The notes beneath the pieces were generated by a model, which was not told the DNA's origin, ran no database searches, and was given only the letters and a program-made list of their open reading frames with translations. Shown here piece after piece: positions 25,866 through 38,433 of a DNA stretch of 64,000 nt; the stretch's first letter is position 1, and each line of letters opens with the position of its first letter. The stretch comes from Lathyrus oleraceus. Taxonomy: Eukaryota > Streptophyta > Magnoliopsida > Fabales > Fabaceae. Location of the stretch: assembly GCF_024323335.1 (NCBI RefSeq), contig NC_066579.1, forward strand, positions 253,449,575-253,513,574, in the 5' to 3' direction. The position numbers and the translations under genes are program-made.

Positions 25866-28800
25866 GATCATTCTAGCCGGAGAAATGAAGGTTAAAATCT
25901 TCGTCTCGACGAGGTAGAATGGGCTTAAATAATAACAAAGAGACAAATTTTGGTCCCTGAGAGACCTCATGATGCAAATGTATGTATGCAAAACAAACTA
26001 TCTCTGTGGGGATATGGGTCCACAAAGAAGAAAATAAATCAGGAGAAATTGAAAACCCATAGGAGTAATACACTCACTGATGGAACAGAGACTCTAACAG
26101 GGACTCTTACGGGGATAAGAAAGCAATAAAAATGCGTGAGCAGGACTCGACTTGAAACCGGAGACTTTACTGGGGAGTAAAGGACTGAAATCGCGCGAGC
26201 AAGTCACGACTCGACACTGGGGAGAAGAATTCCAAAGGGAAACAAATCCGATAGAAAGACTCAAGCTGACTCAAAGATGCATGTATTGGGGAAACGCCAA
26301 CACAGCAAAACTATCCCAAAAGGATACCTCAGATGAAAATCCGGACTCGGGCTGGGGAAAGATTGGAACAAAACAACTTTGCCGGGGGAAATGCATGTAT
26401 TGGGGAATATGCCAACACAGCAAAAGGCGAATCAAAACAACAACTCCGCTGGGGAAATCGAAGAGACTCTCCAGGGAAAACAAAAGGGTGAGGTGTTACC
26501 GGTTAGTGAGTAACAAGCTCTGGAAGAATGAATATCTAAGACCGGTGTACGGGTGAGAGATATCAATCAACCAAATCATCTGAGGAAGACCTGAAAAAGG
26601 TATGTTTCAACTCAGGGAAATCTGACTCCACAGGGGACCGAGGTCATAATAGGGAGCAGAAAGGAAGGAACACCAGGGATATCGGCTACTGGGTATATAA
26701 TAGGTGACCGACCAAGGTGTGAATTGGTGTGTGTGCCAAAACACTCATCATCCTGAAGAAAGCTGGAAAAGCAAACTTGTTTATAGGATGGACATTCGAT
26801 TCCACAAGGAATACGAATCTTACTCGACTGGGGAAGGACATAATGCTTCGACCGAAGAGCGCATGAGATATATTATCTATTGCCTTCAAAACGTAGATAA
26901 TATACTCGCATGGAAGATTATCCACAACCGGGTTGTAGGTTAACAAAGGATAAATCGACCGAAACGTGAATTGGTTTGTGTGCCAACACACTCATCATCC
27001 TGAAGAGAGCAGAAACGCAAACTTGTTTATAGGATGGACATTCGATTCCTCAAGGAATACGAATCTTACTCAATTGGGGAAACACAAAAGGCTTCAACCA
27101 AAGAGTGCATGAGATATATTATCTATAGCCGTCAAAACATAGATAATATATCCGCATGGAAGATTATCCACAACCGGGTTGTAGGTTAACAAAGGATAAT
27201 CGACCGAAAAGAAAGGCATCGGGGTACCAAAACTAGGTGTATAATGATGACCAATCAAGGGAGAAACAATCGTTACCAGCAACAACAGGGTAGACGAGAG
27301 ATGACTCACTGGGGATAAATTGCGCAAACAAGGCAACTATCCAAACAAAATGGGGTAGAATGAATATTCGATTCCTCCAAGGGACAACGAATCTTACTCA
27401 ACTGGGGAAACACAAAAGGCTTCGACTGAAGAGTGCATGAGATATATTATCTATTGCCGTCAAAACGTAGATAATATACTCGCATCGAAGATTATCCATA
27501 ACCGGGTTGTAGGTTAACAAAGGATAAATCATCCGAAAAGCAAGGCATCGGGATACCAAACTAGGTATGTAATGATGGCCAATTAAAGGGGAAGCAACAA
27601 ACATCATCGGCAAACGGTAAATGAAAGAGGACCCGACGGGGATAAATTTGCTTACTCAGAGCAAACATCCACAAGAAGGAAGGAATATCAATATCGAATA
27701 TCGGAGTGATAACCAACAAAGAGGGGATTACATCTACCGAAGACTGGGTTGAAAACCACGGAAGAGTAACCGTCATCGGTTGGGATGAACAACAAGGGTT
27801 AACTCTGCAAGCGGAGAAAGATAGGGTTTACAACTACCGGATACTGGGTAGAAGACCACAGACTCTGATGAGGATAAGGATAAGGTTTACAATTACCGGA
27901 TACTGGGTAGAAAACCACAAAAATCCGTCATCAACCAGGATGAACCACAAAGGTCACCTCTGCTAGGGGATGAAAGTAGGAATTATAACTACCGAAAACT
28001 GGGTAGAAAACCAAAGAAATGGGACTTACAACTACCGGTTAGTGGGTAGAAGCCACAAAAATCCGCTGAGGATACGGTGAATAATATTGGCGACCTTACT
28101 GGAGATAAGGTGAAGGATTGCCAATAAATGAGCAAAATATTCATCTATCACAGGGGAAGACCCGAGATAGTCACAAAAGCCAATTCAGGATCAAACCAAA
28201 AAGACAAACTGAATCAAGACTCATCCTAATGAGGATACAACTCAATAGGGAACCCATCCCAATATATGTGTTGGGAGGAAACGGAAACAACCGTCGTCCA
28301 CGAGGATATAACTTAGTGGGGAAATGGCATGAAAGATAACACTTTCTGCTTATGGAGCTGACTCTACATGGAGGGATCAGACACCAACCTCTGCTTGGGG
28401 AGATATACCGCCAAATAGCAGGAGACAACAAACAATAGATATATGGCAAAAAATGCAACATGAATATCTGAATGTTGAAAGTATGCATGTATATGCGTGG
28501 TTTATGTATGATGAATGCTGACAAACAGACATATCTAACACAAACAGGGCCAGGAATCAAAGGTCCGGTATTACATCTCAAGAGAGAAAGCCAGAAACTC
28601 CGATGGAGAGTATCCAATCTGTTGGAGATCCGAGATGATAGGAAGCAAAGATCTCGCAGGAGAAATCAGAGATATCAGGAAATCACAAAAATCTCTGAGT
28701 GATGAATCATCAATCAATCCGGCTAGGGAAAAGAGTCGTCGCACAGGCAAAAACTGCCACAAAAGCAACTCTAATGGAGAAACCATCAGCAACTCTACTG

Positions 28801-29850
28801 GAGAAGTCCACTGAGGGATAAAAGAGGAAACTGGTGATCAACCACCAAGTACCAAACTTACCAAGGAGATCACACCCGTCTGTTGGGGAAGTAGTGAAAT
28901 CACAAAATCATCGCAAGGATGAATCATCATTCTCAGCTGGGGAGAAGTGCTTAATGCACAAGTAGAATCTGCCACAAAAGCAATTCTGGTTGGGGAAACT
29001 GTCATCACAGATAAGATCCACCATACCAACAACTCTGCTTGGGGATGAACTATCACATATAAAATCCACCACCAAAAACTCTGTTGTGGATCAGAATACC
29101 AGAAAACAGCAATATCTCTGCTGGAGATAACATCATAAAAGATAAGATCCAACAGACCACCCACTCTAGCTGGGGATTTAGATATGCCAGGAAACAGCAA
29201 TATCTCGGCAGGGGATAACATCACAAAAGATAAGATCCGACACATCAACAACTCCATTGAGGATCTATCTGAGGAAATGAAGGAAATCTGGGGAGCAACC
29301 ACCAAATACTGAACCTTCCAACGAGGACACACCTGCTGAAGAGGGAAGTACCATTGTTCTTCTGCTAGGGGAGGAATCAATGAACATTCCAACCGGGGAT
29401 AGGAGTTAATATGAGACCACTTCTACCACATGAGCAGCTCTACTGGGAGTCTGTCCGATGGGTAAAGGGATTCTAGGGGCTCACCACCAAAACAGATCTT
29501 CCAGGGATAACACATTCGAGGAGAGAAAGTTACTACTCTGCTGATGTGAAAAAGGATGAATCCTCCCAACACTTGGTAGGGGAAGAAGCCAAGAAAGGCA
29601 TCCTGCTCGAGAGAAAAACAACAGAAAGTTCCAGAGGAATAGGGTACAATCAAATGCCAGGGATATGTCTTACCCTGTTGGGAATCATACCACCTTTGGG
29701 AGAGAACTGAGGATCTCCTAAGTATCTTTTTATCATTGTGAATGTTCACTTTGTTTAAAAACAATTTGTGAAAAGTTTGTTTGTTTAAAACAATGACATT
29801 TTATCAATTGAAACATGCAAAACATTTGTTGAATAGAAACAAATCAGAGT
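25866..29850 (-). repeat. Ogre-B 3' UTR of degenerate short repeats
   Basis: Homologous in plan to 1-2870. On the plus strand it holds many copies of the TACC..GGTA hairpin motif (26495-26514, 27553-27568, 27834-27851 and others) and of PBS-like words such as CAACTCCGCTGGGGAA (26441-26456) and AACTCTGCTTGGGGAT (29031-29046). No coding domain is seen. A larger threefold repeat lies within it at 26770-27560. Confidence 0.72.
26770..27560. repeat. Threefold tandem repeat in the Ogre-B 3' UTR
   Basis: Three copies of a block containing ATGAGATATATTATCTAT, then a segment ending GTAGATAATAT, then GGAAGATTATCCACAACCGG start near 26863, 27109 and 27434, giving unequal periods of about 250 and 320 bp. 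Ogre-A has only one recognisable copy (near 465-545), so the array grew after the two copies diverged or shrank in Ogre-A. Confidence 0.7.
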
Positions 29851-29858
29851 GCAAATAA

Positions 29859-30149
29859 TTGGATAAAGGCTCAAATTTATTTGATGGAATGGTAGCCTGC
29901 AAATGGCAAGACTCCATAGATTTTTACAAGTTTGAAATTGGTGATATATATTGGAAAAGGGCTACATTGAACATAATGACCATTTCTCCACCAATTCCGG
30001 ATTCGATGTATTCGAAGCTTCAGTTGATGACGAATGAACAAGAATCTTTAATGGATGACAGATGTAGAACACAGTCTTGTCAAGATGCAGTTACTTGCCA
30101 AATCCCTAATTTTTGCCTAGATTGCCCCAGGATGAGGTACTCAATCTAG
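29859..30149 (+). other. Antisense 96-codon ORF in Ogre-B
   Basis: Same length, start and stop as the plus-strand ORF at 2978-3268 in Ogre-A. Start and end blocks (MDKGSNLFDGM and CQDAVTCQIPNF) are preserved while the middle differs at many residues. No domain is recognised; coding is doubtful. Confidence 0.3.
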
Positions 30150-30267
30150 CGGGATGCAAATATATTTTTTTTTCATGTCTCTAACTTTTGCCTGGATCGC
30201 CCTTTCGGGTTTAATCCACCGAGACACTCATTTTTGCCTAAGCCGCCCTTTCAGGTTTTCAACTTAG
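30117..30267 (-). other. Triple hairpin cluster downstream of Ogre-B integrase
   Basis: Arms in plus coordinates: CTAGATT 30117-30123 with AATCTAG 30143-30149 (seven perfect pairs), TGGAT 30193-30197 with ATCCA 30214-30218, and CTAAG 30238-30242 with CTTAG 30263-30267. The last two enclose the CCC/GGG inner stem with a GAAA loop in the RNA; one inner pair is lost in the third. Position and spacing match Ogre-A. Confidence 0.68.
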
Positions 30268-30297
30268 CGAGCTATTCTGTTTTTCTTTTTAGGCAAA

Positions 30298-31500
30298 TTA
30301 TTTCATGACTGCATCTGAATTCACAGGACGAGTGAAATCCTCCCCATCCATAGTTGTAAGCATCAAAGCACCGCCTAAAAAAGCTCTCTTAACAACATAT
30401 GGACCCTCGTAGTTTGGAGTCCACTTGCCCCTGGAATCGGGCGCGAAAGACAAGACTTTCTTGAGCACAAGGTCACCTTCCTAGATCACACGAGGCTTGA
30501 CCTTCTTATCGAATGCTTTCTTCATTCTCTGCTGATATAACTGACCATGGCACATGGGAGTCAATCGCTTCTCTTCGATCAAATTCAGTTGGTCGTAACG
30601 ACTCTGAATCCATTCAGCATCAGTCAACTTGGCCTCCATCAAGACTCTCATTGATGGGATCTCCACCTCTACTGGGAGTACAGCCTTCATGCCGTAAACA
30701 AGAGAGAAAGGGGTTGCCCCTGTTGAAGTGCGGACGGATGTACGATATCCATGCAAAGCAAATGGCAGCATCTCATGCCAATCTTTGTACGTGACAACCA
30801 TCTTCTGGATAATCTTCTTGATATTCTTGTTAGCAGCTTCAACAGCCCCATTCATCTTGGGTCTGTAAGGAGAAGAATTATGGTGTGCAATCTTGAATTC
30901 GCTGCACAGCTCTTCCATCATCTTGTTGTTCAAGTTAGATCCATTATCAGTAATGATCTTATCTGGCACACCATAACGGCATATGAGTTGATTTTTGATA
31001 AACTTCACGACCACCTGCCTGGTCACATTTGCATATGACGCAGCTTCAACCCACTTGGTGAAGTAATCAATTGCTACGAGAATAAACCTGTGTCCATTGG
31101 ACGCTTTCGGCTCAATCATGCCAATCATGTCAATTCCCCACATGGAGAAAGGCCATGGTGATGAAATCACATTCAGAAGTGTCAGAGGAATATGAATCTT
31201 ATCCGCATAAATCTGACATTTGTGGCATTTCTTCACGTATTTGCAGTAGTCAGACTCCATTGTCAGCCAATAGTAGCCTGCTCTCAACATCTTTCTAGCC
31301 ATGGCATGTCCATTGGAATGAGTACCAAATGAACCCTCATGGACCTCAGTCATCAACAGGTCTGCTTCGTGTCTATCCACGCATCTGAGCAGAACCATGT
31401 CGAAATTTCTCTTGTAAAGCACTTCGCCATTGAGGTAGAAACTACCTGACAATCTTCTCAAAGTTTTCCTATCCTTCACAGATGCCCCACGCGGGTAGAC
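30298..31500 (-). pseudogene. Ogre-B integrase (nearly complete, broken)
   Basis: The better of the two Ogre integrases. The zinc-binding H2C2 domain is intact (HEGSFGTHSNGH, then CKYVKKCHKCQ). The core has FSMWGIDMIG with the first Asp, ITDNGSN with the second, and NGAVEAANKNIKK with the Glu. The C-terminal region has GKWTPNYEGPYVVKRAF. A stop near 30481 separates the last 60 codons, which continue in the same frame to a TAA at 30298-30300. Stops upstream near 31500-31550 separate it from RNase H. One of the few domains here with a full set of catalytic residues. Confidence 0.88.
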
Positions 31501-32809
31501 CTGGTTTTGGAGGAAACACTTGATGTCATAATACCATGGCTTATCATCTTATACTTCTTCAACTGCAAACACGTGAGCTGGTCTATCCAAGCGCATCACG
31601 ATGATATTGGGAACTTCATTCCAATACTTGACCACAATCATTGAAGCAAGTGTGGCAAGAGCATCTGCCATTCGATTATCCTCTCGAGGAATATGATGAA
31701 AGTTAACTTCTGTAAAGAATGTTGAAATCCTCCTCGCATAATCTCAGTATGGAATAAGACCAGGCTGATTCGTTTCCCATTCACCTTTGATCTGATTGAC
31801 AACGAGGGCCGAATCACCGTAAACATCGAGATGCTTGATCCGCAGATCAATGCATTCTTCCAATCCCATAATACAGGCCTCATACTCAGCCATATTATTC
31901 GTGCATTTGAAAGTTAGCCTTGCTGTAAAAGGAATATGTGTGCCCTGAGGAGTAATGATTACTGCCCCAATACAATTTCCGTACTGATTTACAGCGCCAT
32001 CGAATACCATACTCCATCTGGAACCAGGCTCTGGCCCTTCATCGAGTGTAGGCTCATCACAATCTTTCATCTTCAAATACAGAATCTCCTCATCTGGGAA
32101 GTCATACTGAACAGACTGATGATCTTCAATCGGATGATGTGCCAAGTGGTCAGCCAAGATACTACCTTTAATAGCTTTCTGAGCTCGATACTCGATATCA
32201 TACTCAGATAACAACATCTGCCAACGGGCAATCCTCCCGGTTAAAGCAGGCTTCTCAAAGATATACTTGATCGGATCCCTTCTAGATATCAACCAAGTTG
32301 TATGATTTATCATATACTGGCGCAAACGCTTAGCGGACCAAGCCAAAGCACAACATGTCTTCTCAAGCATTGAGTATCGAGACTCACAATCAGTGATCTT
32401 CTTACTCAGGTAGTAAATAGCATACTCTTTCTTCCCGAATTCGTCTTGCTGACCAAAGACACAACCCATCGAGTCTTCAAGAACTGTCAGATACACGATC
32501 AAAGGTCTTCCTTCTACAGGCGGAGACAGGATCGGAGGTTCAGACAGATACTCTTTGATACTATCGAAAGCTTTCTGGCAATCCTCGGTCCAATCATGAG
32601 ACTGATCTTTCCGGAGGAGCTTGAATATCGGTGCACATGTGGCAGTCATGTGGGATATGAATCTGGAAATGTAATTCAAGCGGCCAAGAAAACCTCGGAC
32701 TTGCTTCTCAATTTTGGGCCCAGACATCTCTTGTATTGCTTTGACCTTTGCAGGATCAACCTCAATACCTCTTTTGCTGACAATAAAGCCCAATAACTTG
32801 CCAGAACGG
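31501..32809 (-). pseudogene. Ogre-B RNase H and C-terminal RT fragment
   Basis: An open frame from 32809 to about 31744 covers the RT thumb (SGKLLGFIVS, GFLGRLNYISRFI), the connection (YIFEKPALTGR) and RNase H with the acidic residues of MVFDGA, NMAEYEACIMGLEE and VYGDSALVVNQ in place. The tail to 31501 is broken by stops near 31744 and 31550. The RT palm with YVDD is missing: the sequence jumps at 32810 from RT directly into LTR. This domain order fits a Tat pol with the second half retained. Confidence 0.85.
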
Positions 32810-32958
32810 GCGAACAAAAACCTAAAGAGTTTTACAAACAAAACTAAAGAGTTTTACAAATAAAACTAGTAAAAGACAGAGATCTAGGTAAGGGGGTTAG
32901 TTATGTCATCGGAAGGTGTTAGGCACCCACAACATCGAGATGCTTGATCCTCAGAAAG
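32810..32958 (-). other. Deletion junction with templated filler in Ogre-B
   Basis: RT sequence ends at about 32809 and is followed by LTR sequence (32811-32936), then a filler of about 20 bp containing CGAGATGCTTGATCC, then the same LTR segment again from about 32957. The filler matches the RNase H region of the same element at 31826-31845. A 30-bp piece inside the first LTR segment is also doubled (AAAGAGTTTTACAAA). This is the footprint of a double-strand break repaired with template switching. Confidence 0.8.
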
Positions 32959-35900
32959 CGAACAAAAACCAAAAGAGTTTTACAAACAAAACTAGTAAAA
33001 GACAGAGATCTGGGTAAGGGGGTTAGTTATGTCATGGGAAGGTGTTAGGCACCCACAACATCCTAGGTACTCCTAGGGAGCCCTTTTCACGCTTGTTTCA
33101 AAAGGTTATTGTTTATGAAATTATTTTGTGCAAACATGATTGAAGAGATGAGAAAAGAATATACAAGTTTATTTACATTTTGTGTTTGGATGGATGAACC
33201 CATTGCCTACGTACCCTCTCATGAAAGATAAGGATCAAAACCCCGTAGTTCGGGTAAAAGATTTCAAAATAGTGAGTGGATTGATTGGTCCAAAAGCCTT
33301 AAGGTCTTTTGTTATCAAAGGGAGAAAACTCGACCTGAAAAACCACAAGTCCACCATGTGAGGATAGCTTCGACATGCTAGTGAGGGGTTAACCCTATAA
33401 TAAGCATGGAAGACTTATTGTCCACTCACTAAGGACATAGGTGAGTATTACATATACCACAAAGATAACTCAAACCTAATAGCTAAAGGTTATGAAAAAT
33501 TTGATTAAGAAGTGGGCATGGAGCCACAAAGAAGACATTTGAGTGGGTTGCATTAACCAATTAGAAGTATGTACAAAAATGGTCAAAGTTGACTTAAAGA
33601 TTGAATTCAAAATGAGTATTATGAAAAGAAAGTTTGAAAATCAAAAGTATAAGGCTTAGGTTTCTAATGTTGAAAACAAGTCAAATGTTTGCACAAAAGT
33701 TTTTGGTTTGGGTTAAGGATGGAAGAGGATTAAGGTTAAGCATGCAAGAGGTGGGGAATAAAGAAATGCAATCACAAGTAGGGTTGCTCTCTTGAGATCA
33801 TATGGATGATCCAAGTAAGTCCCATCCTTTGGAATAAGGCAACACAAGGTATAAATAATAAGCAAATCTCATAAGAGAACCACAGAAAGAGGAAACAGAA
33901 TGCTAATCAATGGACTTACATCCAACTCCTAACAACAAAACAGGAAACAGAATGTCAATCAATGGACTTACATCTAAATCCTCAAAACAAAACTGGAAAC
34001 AGAATGCCAATAGATGGACTTACTCCCGACTCCTAACAAATAAACATCAAAAGCAAACACATGCAAAGCAAACAAGCAAACAATGCACCACACACTATAT
34101 ACAAACAAGAGGCTTCAAACCAAGGGTGGGCTTTAGTCAATAGGGGTCATATCAACCTCGACAAACAAGCTAAACTATACAAGTGTAGTTTGTGAGCTCT
34201 TAACCACTAACATTAAGAGTTAGGGTGAAGCTGATGAAAATGGAAATGAGGATGAGACCTCATGCTCTTAACCCTGGCCTGGGTGAGCTTATGATAAAGA
34301 AAGCGTGGGGATCCAGAATGTGGGATCCTATTCCACTTGACAGACACTAAACAAGATCTTGGGTGTTTATTCAAAAGCATCAGCATGTAGTGCGAGCATA
34401 ATGAAAGACTCACTGAATAACAGGGGATTGATTGCTAATCCCTTCTATCTGTCAATTGCCTCTTCACTTAGGAGGAATTATCAAGTAACATGCCTCATTT
34501 AGAGGTCTTTAGCACAAATGTAAACAATCACAAACAGAGCCTCATAAGGAGGACTTCAGCCAAAATGCCTGCCAAAAAGGTGACAGGACTTCCAGACTAC
34601 ATGGAGTAAGAGAGTAGCTACCTAAGTGGTGTATCAACCACAATCCAAAGCTCAAGCAAGAGCTAAAAGCAAGCAACTAATGTACCTGTACAAAAGCTAA
34701 ACAGTTAATATCTCAGACAGAAAACCAACAGACAAACAGTGGAACTTTCCAATATTTACAACTCAATGAACAATGCTCAAGCACTCAAGTGAAGCAATGA
34801 GCATCAATTAGAACCTACAAAAGCAGCAAGAGTTAATACTCAAAGGTATTTGTATCTCACAAAGTGAGATCAAACCAACCATCAAAGCTAAATGTCCAAA
34901 CCTGAAACACAAAGCACAATTAGTTTATGTACAAAACACTAGTACAAAGACTAGGTTCAAAACCAAATCAAATGATCAAAACAGAAGTCAATCTTTCACA
35001 TATTGCACATTCAAACAATTAAGAAAATGTCCTCAAAGGACCAAGATCAATTCATAAGGTAAAGGCATCAAATGATCAATGTGAAGCAAAGGCAAGCAAA
35101 GGTGCATAAAATGGACAATCCAACTTAGAAAATCTAAATCAAAACAGAAAAACATCCAATGGCTATGAAATGTTTTATGCATGCTAATCATGTCATGAAC
35201 ATACATCATGCAAAAAATCAGATCCAGAAGAGTTCAAATGATAGGTGATCAAAAATGCACAAATGTAAGGCACAAAATGTGACACAAATTGTCACACTAC
35301 ATCTTCATGTGTCCAAAACAGTGATACCATATGATAAAAATTCCAAACCAAAGCTTAAAAATCATGTCACATATGAAGATCAAGCATACCGAATTTCAGA
35401 TCAATTGGACCAAAGATGAGCATTTCACAAAGCAGTGAATGTAGCATATCAATTTGGCATAAGGTACAAACAAAAATTCATCATTAAAAATCCAGCACCA
35501 AACAAATCATCAAATTAAGGCTATAAAAACTAGAGATCAAAACAAGAATGTGGAAAAAAATTGGGCTCAATTTGAAGCATTTTGCAATTTTTAATGATTT
35601 TTTTAAGTTGAAAGAAATAATTGGAATATTGAAAATGAAATGGAGGGAAATCAAAATTCAAATAAAATTGGCAATGTACACAAGCAGGTATCGAACTCAT
35701 GCACACAGGGAAGACAAAATTCAGATTAATATTCAGAAAACACATGCCAGGAATCGAACACGGGCAAGCAAGGTTAACAAGCGCTCAAGCCAAAACGCTG
35801 CGTTCCATTTATGGCGTGGCAATACACATCAACATTCAAACGACATGCAAGCACGGTCAAAGCATCCACATCCAATGAAACAGCCAAGCAAGCGCACAGT

Positions 35901-37751
35901 CAGCGTACACGGTGGACAAAACCCTAGGAACAAAACCAGACGCCGGAACAGTAGTTCCGGTCGTCTTCTCCGGCCATCTCCGGCGGAGATGCGACAAATT
36001 TTTTCCAGAAATCATCGAGCCTTATACCAATCGAAAGCTCTTTCCACCAGGATTCCAAATATCATATTAATTCTACCTAGATCAGCATGGATTGCGCGGA
36101 TCGAACACAAACATTTTCATCACCAAAACTTTAATCTCATCATACATGATCAATATTAAGCCAAATCGAAATCTAATCATATCAGCATGTTCAGCAAAGC
36201 AAGATCTACATATTCATAGCAAGAAATTGGCAAAAGGAGGTGATGAAATTTCAACTTACTTGAACTGCAGTGCACTGAAATCGCGTGTTCAACTGCTCTA
36301 GAGCTCCAGATTTACTCCAATATCCTTCCCTTGAAGCTTGATGCAAGAAGTAATGGTTGAAAGCACTTGGATCTAGCTCAATTTCAGAAATCCATAGCCA
36401 TGAGTTTGCACTTGTGTAGCTCGAATTCTTGCTCAATTCTTCAAACCAGTGGTTGGATCTTGCTTAGAATGCTTCCTGGATCATGAATATGCAAAGAAAA
36501 TGAAGGTTTGTGTGAAGAATTTTGGATTTCGAAGAGAGAGAATTTTTGGAGGGAATGTGAATTTTTGAGATCTGAAATGCTTCTCCTCTTGAAAACAGTT
36601 ATGATTTGGCTTATATACTCTTTGCTAATCACACTGAAATCAGGTTTAGGCTTTGGTTAATTGAGATTAGAGAGATATGAGGTGAATTGCAAAATTGCCA
36701 AATGCACCTAGCATGGCCATGTAACACGTGAACAGTACCATGCAAGCTGGGATTTCACTTAAAAACATCCAATAATCAACATGGAATTGGTATTTGGCTT
36801 ACATGATCAACCAAATTTGAATTATCAAAATTCCCTCCAAAATGCACATGTGTGAACAAGTGATCATATGAGCTTCTTTCATGCAAGGCAATGATTCATT
36901 TGGAAAGTATTGGTCATAAGGAGAAATTTGCAAAAAGAGTGGACCAATTTGGAGTTTTGAATCAAAAGTTATGCCATGTTGAACTTCCATGCATACTTTG
37001 TGATTATTTGGCCATAACTTCTCAACCAATTATCAGATGGACATGATATTGGACGTTTTGAAAAGAGGAGAGAAAGATCTTCAACTTTCATGTTCACCAA
37101 AAATCCATTTGAAGCTTCTTTGATGTTGGAAATTCAAGTTGAATGTGAACCAAAAACTTGCCATTTTTGGAAACTTGAAATTACAAGTCACTTTCCATTT
37201 TTGGAAACTTTTGCCATGACTTCAAAATCTTCAAGATAGATGTTTGACATGATGAATAGGCATTGTTTGAACATGAATGGGATACTTCAAATCATTTCCC
37301 CCACCTCAAAGCCCTCAGTTGACTGCACAGTTGATTATTTGGTCCTCATATGACCTTGACATGCCTTGATGAACTTGAGCCTTTACCACTTGGGGAATTT
37401 GCTTCAAAATGGAACCCTAGCTCATATAAGCTCAATATAATACCATGTGGTCCTCATCTCAAGAAAATACCTCAACTCAATGCTCAAAGGAAATCCTTGA
37501 ATTGCTGAACCTGTGCTTGCTTAGACTGCACAACAAAATGTTAGATGACATATTTTTGTGCTTTTGGTTAGTGATTAAAACAAGAAAAGCAAATGATATA
37601 TAATGCAAGCATGCCTGGTGATCTCAAACCACTCACAGGAGATCCCGCCCAAAGGGAAAGGAAGCCAAGATGCTCAAATGATCCTTGAGGCTATGCAATG
37701 CAATGCTTATGATGTCATGAGGGATCTTAGGGACAAAATTGGGGTCTTACA
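32811..37751 (-). repeat. Ogre-B 5' LTR, lacking its inner end
   Basis: On the minus strand it begins TGTAAGACCCCAATTTT at 37751 and matches the 3' LTR closely down to the segment equivalent to 21057. The last 110 bp of U5, including the PBS look-alike, and the PBS are missing because of the deletion junction. A short tandem duplication of LTR sequence occurs at 32811-32936. Confidence 0.85.
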
Positions 37752-38412
37752 TCGCCGCCGGGCGATATTCAATTTTTTTTCTCAAACGAAAGATATTTTG
37801 TCTCAAGACGATCCTAGATAATGCTTCATCCACAATCGTGTGAGTCGAGATAAGTGGCATTTTCACGTGAATGTTGATTTGTAAATCTATTCAATGTGAT
37901 GCAAATGCCCTCTCCACACCTATTTTGGGTAAGTAATGTTTTTCGTCGATTGATACAAAATAGATTTCTCTAAAATCGACCAACATATACATATTTTCTA
38001 CTCTAAACTACGTATGCCTTGAGTTCTTCATTGCATCCGGAGATACGTAGGAGCAAGACCCACAATTTTTTCATGCACCCTATTAAAAAAGATTTTTGCA
38101 AACCCATTTCTTTTCTCTTTTAATTTACTCGAAGAAAACAAATAAAATTAGCCAACATTCAATCATAAATCTAACTAAAAGGTTCCCGTTGAGTACGACG
38201 GACGTGAGGGGTGCTAATATCTTCCCCTTGCATAATCGATTGCTGAACCCAAATATGGTTGCAACGACCATGTTATTTTCAAAAAAATTTATCGATATTT
38301 TCCTATTCATTCACTGCAATAAATAAAGTTCGGTAGAGACTCTGTTGGAACATTTTTTTTTACCGAGCGTGCGATGTGCTTCGCAAAAAATTGTATTTTT
38401 CGAGGTAAGATA
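37752..38412 (+). repeat. Tat-C 5' LTR, second part
   Basis: Continuation of the LTR interrupted at 20948. It holds the U5 block typical of Tat LTRs (GGGGTGCTAATATCTTCC near 38208, comparable with 42350 in Tat-E) and ends just before the PBS at 38415. The LTR terminus itself is diverged and does not show a clean CA. Confidence 0.7.
38334..38351 (+). promoter_or_regulatory. PBS look-alike in the U5 of Tat-C
   Basis: Reads TAGAGACTCTGTTGGAAC, matching the Tat-C PBS over most of its length, about 80 nt upstream of it. This is the longest of the four look-alikes. Confidence 0.5.
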
Positions 38413-38414
38413 GA

Positions 38415-38433
38415 TGGCAACTCTGCTGGGGAT
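38415..38433 (+). promoter_or_regulatory. Tat-C primer-binding site
   Basis: TGGCAACTCTGCTGGGGAT differs by one base from the Tat-E PBS over 18 bases. It starts with TGG as expected for a tRNA CCA complement and follows the LTR end by two bases. Confidence 0.8.

Larger units (their letters stand above)
20949..37751 (-). mobile_element. Ogre-B: internally deleted Ogre element inserted in the Tat-C LTR
   Basis: Minus-strand element with a 3' LTR (20949-25850), PPT, 3' UTR, hairpin cluster, integrase, RNase H and the C-terminal part of RT, then an abrupt junction at about 32810 to a 5' LTR that lacks its own inner end (to 37751). The N-terminal half of RT, protease, gag, ORF1, leader and PBS are gone. 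The flanks TTGCC (20944-20948) and TCGCC (37752-37756) look like a target duplication with one mutation. The two LTRs are very similar over long stretches, so the insertion is fairly recent. Confidence 0.88.
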
